Numbered from the stretch's first letter, positions 8,548 to 16,992 are shown. The stretch: 64,000 bases of DNA from CAYPHY01 sp964410625 (GCA_964410625.1 CAYPHY010000013.1:1-64000); one strand, 5' to 3'. Made by a program: numbers and translations. Notes: a model not told the origin generated them from the sequence alone.

Positions 8548-10911
8548 TTAAGAGGGAAATCGGAGTAAATCCGTTGCATCCGTTTGATCCGCGGTTAACT
8601 TCAGCAAAACGGCCGCCAGCCCTACAACTGTCAACAAGCTCAGCACAACACCGGCGTACCAGGCGGGGGAGACAAAGCGCATTTCCACTTCGTGTGTCCC
8701 CGGCTCCAAATAAATGGCGCGGAAGGCGTAGTTGGCGACTTCGATGGGAACGGCCGCGCCGTCCACCGTCGCCCGCCATTGAGGATGGTAGGTATCGGTG
8801 AGCAAGAAGTAAGACGGCCGATCCGTTGTCACGCGAAAAGCGACCTGGTTGAGATCGTAGCGGAGGACTTCGATGCTCGATTGGCCCGGGGTTTGGGATA
8901 GCGGACGGCCGCCTTCCAGAATAACGGTCTGTAGCGGATCGAATGAGTCCTGGTGGATGGCCTCGAAGGCGGCGTCATGGCTGGCGACGATTTCGGCATT
9001 AACGACGACCAGCGCACGCGGCAAGGCGAGGGTGTTCAGATAGACATTCACCGCTGGGTCAGCGTCAAAGACGGGGACGATGATCGTGGTGTCGGCCGGT
9101 GGTTCTCCCTTGCCGCCGATGACGTACTTCACTCCCAGCAAGTTATAGAGCGTCGAGCCACGAAAGCCGACTGAACCCATGTAGACGTTGTAGTTTGCCA
9201 GTTGCAGTGGATTGTAGACGCCGCGCACCCCATAGAGCCGTTCGATCTGTGGCAAGTTGGGTTGCCATGCGCCGGTGGCAATGTCCAGGCGGTGCAGTCC
9301 GGGGTCGGATTTGAGGAAGGCCAGCGCGGCCGATCCCTCAGCAAAGCCCGGCGTTGGGTCGTTCCAATCAATCTCCACATAACGCCCCAGACCGTAAAGA
9401 TCGGCAAAGAGCAGGGCGAGGGCGATGGCGGCGAAAAAGGTCGCTGGCACTTTGTGGCGTGGCCGAACCCACAGCCAGATGGTGATCAATAGCCAGGAGG
9501 AGGCGGCCAGTCCGCTGAAAATGGCGATGGCGCGGAGCATTTGCGCTTGCCGTTCCGGTTGAATGGTGGCAAGCTGGTTTTGCTGCCAGAGTAGTGTGGC
9601 AATGACGGCAAGGGTTAGCACGGCCGCCAGCCCCATCCAGGCGCGAATCTGGCGCGATGAGGCCGGGAGGGTGCGGAGCAGGGCGTCGAGGCCAACGGCC
9701 GCCAGCACCGCCAGACAAAAATCAAGCAATAAGACAAAGCGGGCTGGAGCCTGGAAAGGGACGATGGGCAGCCAGCGCAGCAAGAGGGGGTAGAGAGGCG
9801 TTTGTGGCCCCAGGGCCATCAGCAGGAAGAAGAGACCGGCGAGGGCGAAAAAGATTGTCTGCCGGTTGCGGCGCAGGAAGAGGGCGACGGCCGCTAAGAA
9901 CCAGGGCAGCACGCCAGCATACCCAGCCTCAACGCGCAACCAGTTGCCCCAGAAGTTAGCCGCGCCACGGCCGAAAAAGTCGGGGGCAACAAGGCCGGTT
10001 AGGGCTTGCAGCGGCAGGGCGTAGCTGGTGGAGCGTTCATAGTCGAACTCGGCGCGGAGGGTGTGACGTAGGGCTTCGGCCGCCGGGAAGAGCGTGATGG
10101 CGGAAAGACCGATGGCGACGGCCGCCAGTAGCGCAAGGTGAAGTAGCGGCCGTACCCGTCGTTGGACAACCGCCTCATAAAGCGCGTAAACTCCCAGGAA
10201 CGTCGCCAGCAAGAGCGTCATTTGGGCGTGTCCGGCCAGTGTGCTGACCCCCAGCGCAACCCCGCCGCCGATGGTCCAGACCAGTCCGCGCCGTCGCTCC
10301 GTTGCCATGATTCCGCGATGCAAGCCTAAAAAGGCCAGCGGCAACCAGGCGGTGACGGCGATCAGGTTGAGGTTACCGATGTGGGTGATGAACAGATCAG
10401 AGAACATGAAGGCGAGTGAGCCGAAGAGGGCGGACGCAGAATGTAAGCGGTGAGCGGTAATCGGTAATCGGTGAGCGGTGGGCGGTCGCTTATTACGGGG
10501 TGTAGGTGGGGGGATAATTAGCAGGCGGAGACAGAGGTAGAGTGCCAGACCGGCGAGGAAGAAGTGGCCGATGACCAGCCATTGGATGGCGTTGTAGCTG
10601 AAATCGGGGATAAGCAGGAAGAGCAACAGGTTGATCGGATAAAAGACCCCCGATTGGTTGTCGGCAATGAAGGGCGCACCGGCGTATTGAAAGGGGTTCC
10701 AAAGAGGGATTTGTCCATCGCGCAGGCTGGCGGCCGCAAAGCGATAGTTGGGATAGATGAAAGAGACGGAATCCCCGCCCCCATGCGGCAGCCAACCTCG
10801 GCCGCTAACCACCGGCTCGAAGAAGAGCAACACGGCCGCTGCCAGAAGCAAAACCATGAGCAAGTCAGGCCAGCGAAGAGACAGCGTTCGTCCGCGTTCG
10901 TCCGCGTCCAT
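8548..10911 (-). CDS. YfhO-family polytopic membrane protein
   Basis: 787 residues with more than ten hydrophobic segments. The N-terminal region has the family-typical stretch GDSVSFIYPNYRFAA...GQIPLWNPFQYAGAPF...GVFYPINLLLF, and the C-terminal 200 residues are a soluble extracytoplasmic region ending with a final membrane segment. YfhO family members are GT-C-like proteins linked to glycosylation of cell-wall polymers or lipoteichoic acid; the exact reaction here is unknown. The first codons (MDADERG) come from a repeat of GCGGACGAAC units, so the true start could be further in. An in-frame low-complexity insertion (about 10441-10512, giving RPPTAHRLPITAHRL) lies in a loop after the third or fourth membrane segment. 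The 3' end overlaps a CGGAT-type foldback. Confidence 0.75.
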   Translation of the reverse strand: MDADERGRTLSLRWPDLLMVLLLAAAVLLFFEPVVSGRGWLPHGGGDSVSFIYPNYRFAAASLRDGQIPLWNPFQYAGAPFIADNQSGVFYPINLLLFLLIPDFSYNAIQWLVIGHFFLAGLALYLCLRLLIIPPPTPRNKRPPTAHRLPITAHRLHSASALFGSLAFMFSDLFITHIGNLNLIAVTAWLPLAFLGLHRGIMATERRRGLVWTIGGGVALGVSTLAGHAQMTLLLATFLGVYALYEAVVQRRVRPLLHLALLAAVAIGLSAITLFPAAEALRHTLRAEFDYERSTSYALPLQALTGLVAPDFFGRGAANFWGNWLRVEAGYAGVLPWFLAAVALFLRRNRQTIFFALAGLFFLLMALGPQTPLYPLLLRWLPIVPFQAPARFVLLLDFCLAVLAAVGLDALLRTLPASSRQIRAWMGLAAVLTLAVIATLLWQQNQLATIQPERQAQMLRAIAIFSGLAASSWLLITIWLWVRPRHKVPATFFAAIALALLFADLYGLGRYVEIDWNDPTPGFAEGSAALAFLKSDPGLHRLDIATGAWQPNLPQIERLYGVRGVYNPLQLANYNVYMGSVGFRGSTLYNLLGVKYVIGGKGEPPADTTIIVPVFDADPAVNVYLNTLALPRALVVVNAEIVASHDAAFEAIHQDSFDPLQTVILEGGRPLSQTPGQSSIEVLRYDLNQVAFRVTTDRPSYFLLTDTYHPQWRATVDGAAVPIEVANYAFRAIYLEPGTHEVEMRFVSPAWYAGVVLSLLTVVGLAAVLLKLTADQTDATDLLRFPS
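10441..10512. repeat. in-frame repeat inside the YfhO-like gene
   Basis: Run of CGGTAATCGGTAATCGGTGAGCGG-type units (plus strand), the same motif seen in the spacer at 40679. It is translated as a Pro/His/Arg-rich loop in the YfhO-like protein without breaking the frame. Confidence 0.6.
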
Positions 10912-10924
10912 TGAAAAGTATGCT

Positions 10925-11710
10925 TTACGCCCGTTCCTTGACCAGCGCCATCACCTGCTCGAACAGTAACCCATTGGTGGCGATACTCTCTCCAGCGTAG
11001 ATAGTGGCGTTGCCTTTCCAGTCGGTGAAGGTCCCGCCCGCTTCTTCCATGATCACTTGTAAGGGGCCGCAGTCCCAAATCGCCATCCAGGGGTCGAGCA
11101 TGATCTCCGCGCGGCCGGTGGCGACAAGCGTATAGCCATACGCGTCACCCCAGGTGCGTTGGAAGTAAGTCGCACCGACGAGCCGTTGCCAGGCGGCCGC
11201 CCGCTCGCCCTCCGCCAGGGTGTTTAATTCGCTGGTCAGCAAGACGGCATTGGCGAGGGAATCAACCGTAGAGACCTGGGCGCGACGGCCGTTCCAATAG
11301 CAGCCCAATCCTCGCGCGGCATAGACCGTCTCATTGAGCGCGGGAAAGTGGGCGACGCCCAGCAAAGGCTGTTCATCCTGCACCAACGCCAGCAACACGC
11401 CATAGAACGGTATGCCGGTGATGAAGGACTTCGTGCCATCAATCGGGTCCAAAATCCAGGTGTAGTTGCTGCTACCGGCCGAGTGGCCGAACTCTTCGCC
11501 GATGATGCTGTGGTCGGGCCAGTAGCGGCCGATCAATTCGCGCAGCTTTTGCTCCGATTGGCGGTCGGCTATCGTCACCGGCGAGTTGTCGGCCTTACGC
11601 TCAGCGGCGATGGCGGTGGCATTCATCTGGTAATAACCCAACGTGACGCGCCCGGCTTGCCAGGCCGCGTCGAGGGCGAACTCGAGGAGGGAGGGGAGGG
11701 GGGTGGTCAT
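10925..11710 (-). CDS. hisN: histidinol-phosphatase, inositol monophosphatase family
   Basis: 261 residues, the usual length for this family. Metal-binding motifs are intact: GEE at residues 71-73, DPIDGT at 88-93 and the C-terminal WDCGPLQVIMEEAGG with its metal-ligand Asp. The sequence following DPIDGT (KSFITGIPFYGVLLAL) is characteristic of the HisN-type branch that dephosphorylates L-histidinol phosphate, the penultimate step of histidine synthesis; inositol-1-phosphatase activity is the alternative. It lies 13 bases upstream of the YfhO-like gene on the same strand. No other his gene is nearby, as is common for this branch. Confidence 0.8.
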   Translation of the reverse strand: MTTPLPSLLEFALDAAWQAGRVTLGYYQMNATAIAAERKADNSPVTIADRQSEQKLRELIGRYWPDHSIIGEEFGHSAGSSNYTWILDPIDGTKSFITGIPFYGVLLALVQDEQPLLGVAHFPALNETVYAARGLGCYWNGRRAQVSTVDSLANAVLLTSELNTLAEGERAAAWQRLVGATYFQRTWGDAYGYTLVATGRAEIMLDPWMAIWDCGPLQVIMEEAGGTFTDWKGNATIYAGESIATNGLLFEQVMALVKERA

Positions 11711-11716
11711 AGAGAA

Positions 11717-11822
11717 TTGGAGATTAGAGATTAAGAGACTTAGAGACTTAGAGACTGAGAGATTGGAGGATAGAGAATAATAGTCTCTCAGTCTCCTAAT
11801 TTCCTAGTCTCCCAGTCTCCTC
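11717..11822. repeat. GAGAC-family foldback repeat
   Basis: Left arm of TTAGAGAC/TGAGAGAT units and right arm of GTCTCTCAGTCTCC-type units around a short AT-rich loop; it fills the space between hisN and the M50-like gene. Confidence 0.75.
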
Positions 11823-11823
11823 T

Positions 11824-12387
11824 TCATTCCGACAAGACGATCCGTTGCGGCCGTCCGCGTTGCAGTTGGCGGAGGATGGTCACGCCGTCGGTTTCCAGAA
11901 AGGGATTGGGCGTGAGTGCGCCCAACACAAAGACGAGCAGGTTGTCCAGGGCGGTGAACGTTGCCAGGAAGTTGAGCAGTCCGCCGAACGGCCGCAATAG
12001 CAGCGCCAATGCCCCGGAAATAAGGACGACCAGCAAGCTGGCCTGGGGGCCACCCAGGGCGCGAGTGATGTGGATGTCTGGCGGCAACACCGGCTCATCC
12101 CGTGGGTAGCGCGATGCGCCCAGTACCGTGAAGAAATGGATGCCACGCATCGGATAGCCGGTGCGGCGGGCGGCTCGTGCATGGCCGAGCTGGTGCCAAA
12201 ATTCGGAGAGCAAATGGATAGCGGCTGCCAATACCCCACCGGCAATCGCCTGTGACGGCCGCAGCCGAAACCAATGGCGGGCCACATGCCCTAAGGCGGC
12301 GGACAAAACGATGAACCCTACGGCGGCCGAGGGTTCAACGGTGATTTTCACTTCGTCTAAGTACCCAATCGTCATTCGTCGCTTCAT
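11824..12387 (-). CDS. M50-like membrane protein with altered zinc motif
   Basis: 187-residue polytopic membrane protein that resembles site-2-protease-type M50 peptidases. Where these have HExxH, it shows HQLGH (residues 65-69) at the end of a hydrophobic segment. A second motif, NPFLETDGVTIL, stands where M50 members have the NPxDG-like metal-ligand segment (TDG at 166-168). The two histidines and the Asp are kept, but the catalytic Glu is Gln, so proteolysis is unlikely; a binding or scaffold role is inference. It is divergent from the XRE regulator, with 16 bases between the two start codons, so the two share a very compact promoter region. Confidence 0.65.
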   Translation of the reverse strand: MKRRMTIGYLDEVKITVEPSAAVGFIVLSAALGHVARHWFRLRPSQAIAGGVLAAAIHLLSEFWHQLGHARAARRTGYPMRGIHFFTVLGASRYPRDEPVLPPDIHITRALGGPQASLLVVLISGALALLLRPFGGLLNFLATFTALDNLLVFVLGALTPNPFLETDGVTILRQLQRGRPQRIVLSE

Positions 12388-12403
12388 AATTTTGGGGCTA
12401 AGT

Positions 12404-12661
12404 ATGCCACAGCTTTTCCCAAAACGCGATCAATTATTAATGGCGCGGAAAGCAGCCGGATTAACCCAGGCAGAAGTCGCCGAGCGAATGGGAACAAAAA
12501 CATCGGCCGTCGCTCGCCTGGAAGCGGGTGGTGGCAACAAAAAACATTCCCCCTCTATTGCCACCTTGCAAAAGTATGCTCAGGCGGTGGGTTGCCAACT
12601 GGAAATACGTTTAGTGCGGGATGAGACGGCCGTTTACCGTGTTGACGAGGAAGAGGAGTAG
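12404..12661 (+). CDS. XRE-family helix-turn-helix protein
   Basis: 85-residue protein whose helix-turn-helix is clear from KAAGLTQAEVAERMGTKTSA followed by VARLEAGG and a C-terminal IATLQKYAQAVGCQLEIRL, the arrangement of HigA-type antitoxins and solitary XRE repressors. A longer frame upstream exists but would run through the divergent M50-like gene, so the ATG at 12404 is chosen. No HigB/RelE-type toxin is adjacent. Its 3' end overlaps the 3' end of holB by 28 bases, tail to tail. It could regulate the divergent M50-like gene from the 16-base spacer; that is inference. Confidence 0.75.
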   Translation: MPQLFPKRDQLLMARKAAGLTQAEVAERMGTKTSAVARLEAGGGNKKHSPSIATLQKYAQAVGCQLEIRLVRDETAVYRVDEEEE

Positions 12662-13665
12662 GCCGGATAGGTAAGAAATAGGTTTTCCATCACCAGACGG
12701 CCGTTGGCGTTTTGCTCTAGCTGGCGGACGGCCGTTTCTGTTTCTGCCAATGCTCGCAGCAGACGGTCGCGCGAGTGACGCTGTGCTAATTCGCGTAGCG
12801 AATCTTGCTCGTCAATGTTGCTAATCGCCCCTACCTTGCCCTGGCTATAGGCCAGCAGTCCGGCATCGCGCCACCAGGTCAGCCAGGTGCGTAGCAGGTC
12901 GGGTAGCCCTTCCGGTTTGGCGGCCAATTTCTCGGCCAGTGCGAAGCGTTGCACACGATTGCCGCCCATCGCCTCTTTGAGAATCGCCAGTTGCCCGGCG
13001 CGGGCTTCGAGCAGTGCCGGGTCTTGGGCAGCGTTGACCGCCCACCCCAAACGGCCGTCGGCCAGATGGGCCAGCAAGTGAGCGTCGTCAGCCTTTACCC
13101 CCCAGCGGGCCATCAGGCTTTCTTCGACTAGCGTTGTTGGTAGCGGCCGCAGGGCAAGCGTCCGGCAGCGGGAGTTGATCGTCGGCAGCAGCGTGTCGGC
13201 GTTGTTGGCCGTCAGCAGCAACATCACATTGGCCGGTGGCTCTTCCAGCGTCTTCAGAAAGGCATTGGCTGCCCCTGGCCCGGCCGCGTCGAAGCGTTTG
13301 AGGATCGCCACCTTCGTCCGTCCTTCATGGGCGGAGAGGCTGAGCGATTGTTGTAACTCGCGGATTGGCTCAATCTTGATCGTCAACTTGCCCCGGCCGC
13401 TGACTTCCGGCAGCAGCAAGCGCACATCGGGGTGGCGGTCGGCGGCGATCAGCGTGCAGGAGCGGCATTGACCACACGGCCGTTGCGCTTCTGCTGCTTC
13501 ACAATTCAACGCCTGGGCAAACGTCCGCGCCAATGTCGTTTTGCCGATTTGCTCCGGTCCGGTGAGAAGGTAGGCGTGTCCGGTGCGGCCGTGGCGGATC
13601 GCCCCGGCTAACAGTTGCACCGCCCACTCATGGCCGACGATCTGGTTCCAGGCTGTTGTCTGCAT
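12634..13665 (-). CDS. holB: DNA polymerase III subunit delta'
   Basis: 343 residues, AAA+ clamp-loader subunit. Visible features are the Walker A-like loop GPEQIGKTT near residue 36, a four-Cys zinc module (C...CGQCRSC), the SRC-containing sensor region (INSRCRTLALRPL) and the FLKTLEEPPANVMLLLTANN stretch typical of DnaX/HolB. In the clamp loader it helps open the beta sliding clamp during replication. The start ATG at 13665 gives MQTTAWNQIVGHEWAVQLL, which matches the family N terminus. The gene ends with a Ser-rich tail overlapping the convergent XRE gene. Confidence 0.88.
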   Translation of the reverse strand: MQTTAWNQIVGHEWAVQLLAGAIRHGRTGHAYLLTGPEQIGKTTLARTFAQALNCEAAEAQRPCGQCRSCTLIAADRHPDVRLLLPEVSGRGKLTIKIEPIRELQQSLSLSAHEGRTKVAILKRFDAAGPGAANAFLKTLEEPPANVMLLLTANNADTLLPTINSRCRTLALRPLPTTLVEESLMARWGVKADDAHLLAHLADGRLGWAVNAAQDPALLEARAGQLAILKEAMGGNRVQRFALAEKLAAKPEGLPDLLRTWLTWWRDAGLLAYSQGKVGAISNIDEQDSLRELAQRHSRDRLLRALAETETAVRQLEQNANGRLVMENLFLTYPAYSSSSSTR

Positions 13666-13708
13666 GGGTAAATTGTAGCCTTAATGGGGGTGGCGTGCGA
13701 GTGAGTAG

Positions 13709-13800
13709 GGTATTTGGTGTATTGGTGTAGTCGGTCAGCTTGCGTAAGTTCTATATGCCAATACACTAATACACTAATAACCAATACACCAATATACCAT
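13709..13800. repeat. TTGGTGTA/TACACCAA foldback repeat
   Basis: GTATTGGTGTA units on the left and several CAATACAC/ACACTAATA units on the right form an imperfect AT-rich foldback between the divergent holB and hutH genes. It occupies almost the whole shared promoter region. Confidence 0.65.
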
Positions 13801-13813
13801 TCCACTATTTCCT

Positions 13814-15460
13814 ATGAATCCATTACTCATTTCCGGTGAACATTTGCAGGTAGACGATGTTGTTGAGGTGGCACGCGGCCGTGCGGTCGCGCTCGACCCG
13901 GTGGCGTTGCCGCGGATTGAACGGTCGCGGGCGGCCGTGGAGCAGTTGGTGGCCGAAGGGCGCGTGGTCTATGGGATCACGACGGGCTTCGGCCGCTTCA
14001 AAGACCGCATCATTTCGGCCGACCAGACGCGACAGTTGCAACTGAACTTGGTACGCAGCCATGCCGTTGGCGTTGGCCCCGATTTGCCAGAGCAGACGGT
14101 GCGGGCGATGCTGGTGGCGCGGGTGAACACCTTGGCGAAGGGTTTTTCGGGGGTGCGGCCGAAGCTGATCCACCTGTTGCTGGAGATGCTCAATCGCGGC
14201 GTGACCCCCTACATCCCGTCGCAAGGCTCGTTAGGAGCCAGCGGCGATCTGGCTCCGCTGGCCCATTTGGCGTTGGTGGTCATTGGCGAAGGGGAGGCTA
14301 TGGTCAATGGTCAACGATTAACGGGTGAGAAAGCGTTGCAGCTGGTCGGGCTGGAGCCAATCACCTTAGAAGCAAAAGAAGGGCTGGCGTTGCTCAATGG
14401 CACGGCGCAGATGGTGGGGACGGGGGCGTTGTTGGTGCGGCGAGCGGTTAATCTGGCGTTAACGGCCGACGCCGTTGCCTGTCTCAGCCTGGAAGCGTTG
14501 CATGGGACGGACCGGGCGTTTGATGAGCGGGTTCATGCATTGCGGCCGCATCCCCGCCAAATTGATTGCGCCCGCTTCTTGCGCCGTCTGTTGGAAGGCA
14601 GCCGCCTCGTCCGCCAGGATGATCCGCTAAACGTCCAAGACCCCTACACCCTGCGCTGCATCCCCCAGGTCCATGGGGCCGTCCGCGACGCCATCGCCTA
14701 TCTGCGCTGGGTGATTGATATTGAGTTGAATTCGGTGAATGATAATCCGATTATTTTGGTGGAAGAAGCGGGAGAGCAGGGGAGCAGAGGAGCGGAGGGG
14801 CAGAGGAGCGGAGGGGCAGAGGAGCGAGGGAGAATCTCTAATCTCCAATCTCCAATCTCTAATCTCCAAATTGACGTCATCTCCGCCGGGAACTTTCATG
14901 GGGAGCCGATTGCGCTGGCGATGGATTATGCGGGGTTGGCGTTGGCAGAGTTGGGCAATATGAGCGAACGGCGGAGTGCGCGGCTGGTGGATGCGGATAG
15001 CAATGGCGGCGTGTTGCCGATGTTCCTCACGGCGCAGGGGGGATTGGAGAGCGGTTTTATGATGGCCCACTATACGGCCGCTGCCCTCGCCTCGGAAAAC
15101 AAAGTCCTCGCCCATCCCGCCAGCGCGGATACGATTCCGACCAGCGCGAATGTTGAGGATCATGTCAGCATGGGGGCAACGGCCGCACGGCAGGCGGAGC
15201 AAATCCTCACCCATGTAGAGACAATTGTGGCGATTGAGTTGCTACTGGCCGGGCAGGGGATTGACTTTCGTTGCCGGGAGATGGGGAAGGATGCCGATAG
15301 TCTGGGTGCGGGAACGGCCGTGGCCTACCAACTGTTGCGCGAGCAGGTCCCGTTCCTAGAAGAGGACACGGTGCTTGCTCCCCATATTGAAGCGGCACGG
15401 CAATTGGTTGCCAGTGGGGTGATCAAGCGGTCGGTAGAAGCACGGCTGGAAATCCCGTAG
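13814..15460 (+). CDS. hutH: histidine ammonia-lyase
   Basis: 548 residues. Deaminates L-histidine to urocanate. The MIO-forming Ala-Ser-Gly triad is present in GSLGASGDLAPLAHLAL (about residue 138-154), and YGITTGFGRFKD near the N terminus and NFHGEPIALAMDY are diagnostic of the family. It is about 35-40 residues longer than usual because of an in-frame insertion of repeat sequence (14766-14871) between NDNPIILVEE and IDVISAGNFHG; this point is a surface loop in related structures, so activity may be kept. There is no hutU, hutI or hutG in the window. A pyrophosphate-type alternative such as tyrosine ammonia-lyase is less likely. No good ribosome binding site is seen. Confidence 0.88.
   Translation: MNPLLISGEHLQVDDVVEVARGRAVALDPVALPRIERSRAAVEQLVAEGRVVYGITTGFGRFKDRIISADQTRQLQLNLVRSHAVGVGPDLPEQTVRAMLVARVNTLAKGFSGVRPKLIHLLLEMLNRGVTPYIPSQGSLGASGDLAPLAHLALVVIGEGEAMVNGQRLTGEKALQLVGLEPITLEAKEGLALLNGTAQMVGTGALLVRRAVNLALTADAVACLSLEALHGTDRAFDERVHALRPHPRQIDCARFLRRLLEGSRLVRQDDPLNVQDPYTLRCIPQVHGAVRDAIAYLRWVIDIELNSVNDNPIILVEEAGEQGSRGAEGQRSGGAEERGRISNLQSPISNLQIDVISAGNFHGEPIALAMDYAGLALAELGNMSERRSARLVDADSNGGVLPMFLTAQGGLESGFMMAHYTAAALASENKVLAHPASADTIPTSANVEDHVSMGATAARQAEQILTHVETIVAIELLLAGQGIDFRCREMGKDADSLGAGTAVAYQLLREQVPFLEEDTVLAPHIEAARQLVASGVIKRSVEARLEIP
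14766..14871. repeat. in-frame repeat insertion inside hutH
   Basis: Purine-rich GGGGAGCAGAGGAGCGG-type units followed by ATCTCTAATCTCCAATCTCC units, both families known from the spacers. They read through in frame as about 35 residues (GAEGQRSGGAEERG, then ISNLQSPISNLQ). Confidence 0.8.
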
Positions 15461-15512
15461 CGCGGGTTGTTTACCCACGCGATAGCACACACGGGTAAAC
15501 AACCCGTGCTAC
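15459..15512. repeat. GGGTAAACAACCCGTGCTAC foldback
   Basis: GCGGGTTGTTTACCCACGCG is followed by GGGTAAACAACCCGTGCTAC, giving a stable foldback between the convergent hutH and HD-domain genes. Likely a shared terminator; the same family is at 26421 and 34455. Confidence 0.65.
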
Positions 15513-15515
15513 AAA

Positions 15516-16175
15516 TTAGCTGAATTGGGTTTTGTTGATCACCAGGTGGAAGGCACAATCGAGGAATTCGGCCGCTTGGCGCACCATCGTCATCCGGTCG
15601 AGGAAGATTTCAAAGTATTCGATCACGTGGGCAAAGCTGGTGTCGATGGTCAGGTCGAGGGTGATCGCTTTTTCGGCCGCAGTGACCAACACTTCGCTGC
15701 TTGTGGTGGCGTAGTTCACCCGGTCGTGGATGTCGAAGCTTTCCATCGTCTCGTTTTGCACGCGGCTGCGGTGGACGTCGGATTTGTCGGCGATGATTAA
15801 AGCGGCCGCTACCGCCGTCGTCGCAAAGCCGCGCTCCTCCTCATGGTTGCCGATGGCGTTCATGATCACGGCGCACTCATCCGGCGGCATTCCCATCCGC
15901 GAGAGGATGCGCCAGGCGATCAGGCTGCCGCTGAGCGCGTGGTTCTGGCGGTGGAGCAAATTGCCGATGTCGTGCAGATAACCGGCGATGTAGGCCAGCT
16001 CCTGGGTACGTTTGGGGTAATCGAGTTCGGCAAGGATGGTGGCGGCCGTTTGCCCCACCAATGCCGAATGGCGTTCCCCATGCTCGGTATAGCCTAACTC
16101 AAAAAGCGTTTCATTCGACTTCTGAATAAAGGCGATCACTTCCTCATCGCTGCGAATGTCGTTGATGCTTACCAT
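15516..16175 (-). CDS. HD-domain phosphohydrolase
   Basis: 219 residues. The metal-dependent HD motif is read as H in GERHSALVG, HD in YLHDIGNLLHRQNHALSG and a later D in ALIIADKSDVHRS, in the spacing typical of HD/PDEase proteins. Such enzymes hydrolyse nucleotides or phosphoesters; the substrate here cannot be stated. GNHEEERGF between the motifs is a further conserved segment. It is a single gene with foldback repeats on both sides, and is convergent with hutH. Confidence 0.75.
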   Translation of the reverse strand: MVSINDIRSDEEVIAFIQKSNETLFELGYTEHGERHSALVGQTAATILAELDYPKRTQELAYIAGYLHDIGNLLHRQNHALSGSLIAWRILSRMGMPPDECAVIMNAIGNHEEERGFATTAVAAALIIADKSDVHRSRVQNETMESFDIHDRVNYATTSSEVLVTAAEKAITLDLTIDTSFAHVIEYFEIFLDRMTMVRQAAEFLDCAFHLVINKTQFS

Positions 16176-16225
16176 TGTGTTATCCTCACTATACTACATT
16201 ACTATAAGGCCAAGATAAAATAATG

Positions 16226-16294
16226 ATCCACGAATCTGCACGAATTTACACGAATAAAGATAAAATTAGTGTGGATTCGTGTAAATTTGTGGAT
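16226..16294. repeat. CACGAAT-family foldback
   Basis: CCACGAATCTGCACGAATTT units on the left and GGATTCGTGTAAATTTGTGG on the right form an imperfect foldback in the divergent space between the HD-domain and GNAT genes. Confidence 0.7.
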
Positions 16295-16314
16295 TATTTG
16301 ATTTAGGAACCTTT

Positions 16315-16749
16315 ATGAATGACAAAATTCGATACCGCTATGGCAACGACCTGGATATTGACCAGGCATTGGAGTTGTACCAGGCTTCGACGTTGGGGGA
16401 GCGACGGCCGATTGACGACCGCGACATCTTCGCCGGAATGTTGCAACATGCCAACCTGATCGTCACCGCCTGGGACGGCGATTTGCTGGTAGGCATTGCG
16501 CGAACGATGACCGATTTTGGCTATGTTGGCTATCTGGCCGATCTCGCCGTGCGCCAGTCGCACCAGAGGATGGGAATTGGCGTTGGATTGATTGAGAAGA
16601 CGCGAGAGAAGATGGGGCCGCTCTCGAAGCTGGTGCTGCTTGCTGCGCCGAAGGCAGTCAACTACTACCCCAAAATCGGCTTCACCCAACACAATAGCGC
16701 GTGGATATTGGGGGCCGAGGAGCCTTTTCCGAGGGAGGATGAAGGTTGA
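16315..16749 (+). CDS. GNAT-family N-acetyltransferase
   Basis: 144 residues, the usual length of a single-domain GNAT enzyme. The acetyl-CoA-binding motif A is visible as LADLAVRQSHQRMGIGVGLI (Q/RxxGxG/A form), preceded by the beta-strand region DLLVGIARTMTD. The C-terminal LVLLAAPKAVNYYPKIGF has the family's conserved Tyr. It transfers an acetyl group to an unknown amine. An AGGAAC ribosome binding site lies just before the ATG. Confidence 0.8.
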   Translation: MNDKIRYRYGNDLDIDQALELYQASTLGERRPIDDRDIFAGMLQHANLIVTAWDGDLLVGIARTMTDFGYVGYLADLAVRQSHQRMGIGVGLIEKTREKMGPLSKLVLLAAPKAVNYYPKIGFTQHNSAWILGAEEPFPREDEG

Positions 16750-16931
16750 AGGATGAGGGATGAGGGATGAAAAAACGTACTTTCATCCTTTGTGCTTTTG
16801 TTCTTTATAACGGCCGAAGCTGGGGAAGTTGACACGTAAGATTTGTACGTGTGTACCGCTGAGCATGTGGAGGCTCTTGTAAGAATGGTTACGCGGATTA
16901 CGCTGATTCCACGCGGATAACGCGGATTTTT
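16741..16931. repeat. GGATGAR and ACGCGGAT repeats downstream of the GNAT gene
   Basis: A GGATGAGGGATGA run with its complement TTTCATCC (16741-16791) overlaps the 3' end of the GNAT gene. A second patch of ACGCGGATTACGCTGATT units lies at 16889-16931. Confidence 0.65.
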
Positions 16932-16933
16932 GA

Positions 16934-16992
16934 GGACTAAAAATAAGCTACGTGCTATGTATTATACACGGCACGTAGCTTATTTTTAGTCC
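16934..16992. terminator. 22-bp perfect hairpin, likely bidirectional terminator
   Basis: GGACTAAAAATAAGCTACGTGC (22 bases, 16934-16955) is repeated as its exact reverse complement at 16971-16992 with a 15-base loop. The stem includes A5 and T5 runs on either side, so it could stop transcription from both strands. The minus-strand stop codon of the subtilase (16986-16988) lies inside the stem. Confidence 0.75.

Noticed and set aside
12161..12403. N-terminal extension of the XRE gene to 12161
   Set aside because: It would be antisense to the M50-like gene and shows Arg/Ala/Trp-rich shadow composition; the helix-turn-helix is complete from 12404.
14766..14871. Intein or frameshift in hutH
   Set aside because: The insert is too short for an intein, has no splicing motifs, and is low-complexity repeat sequence with the frame kept.
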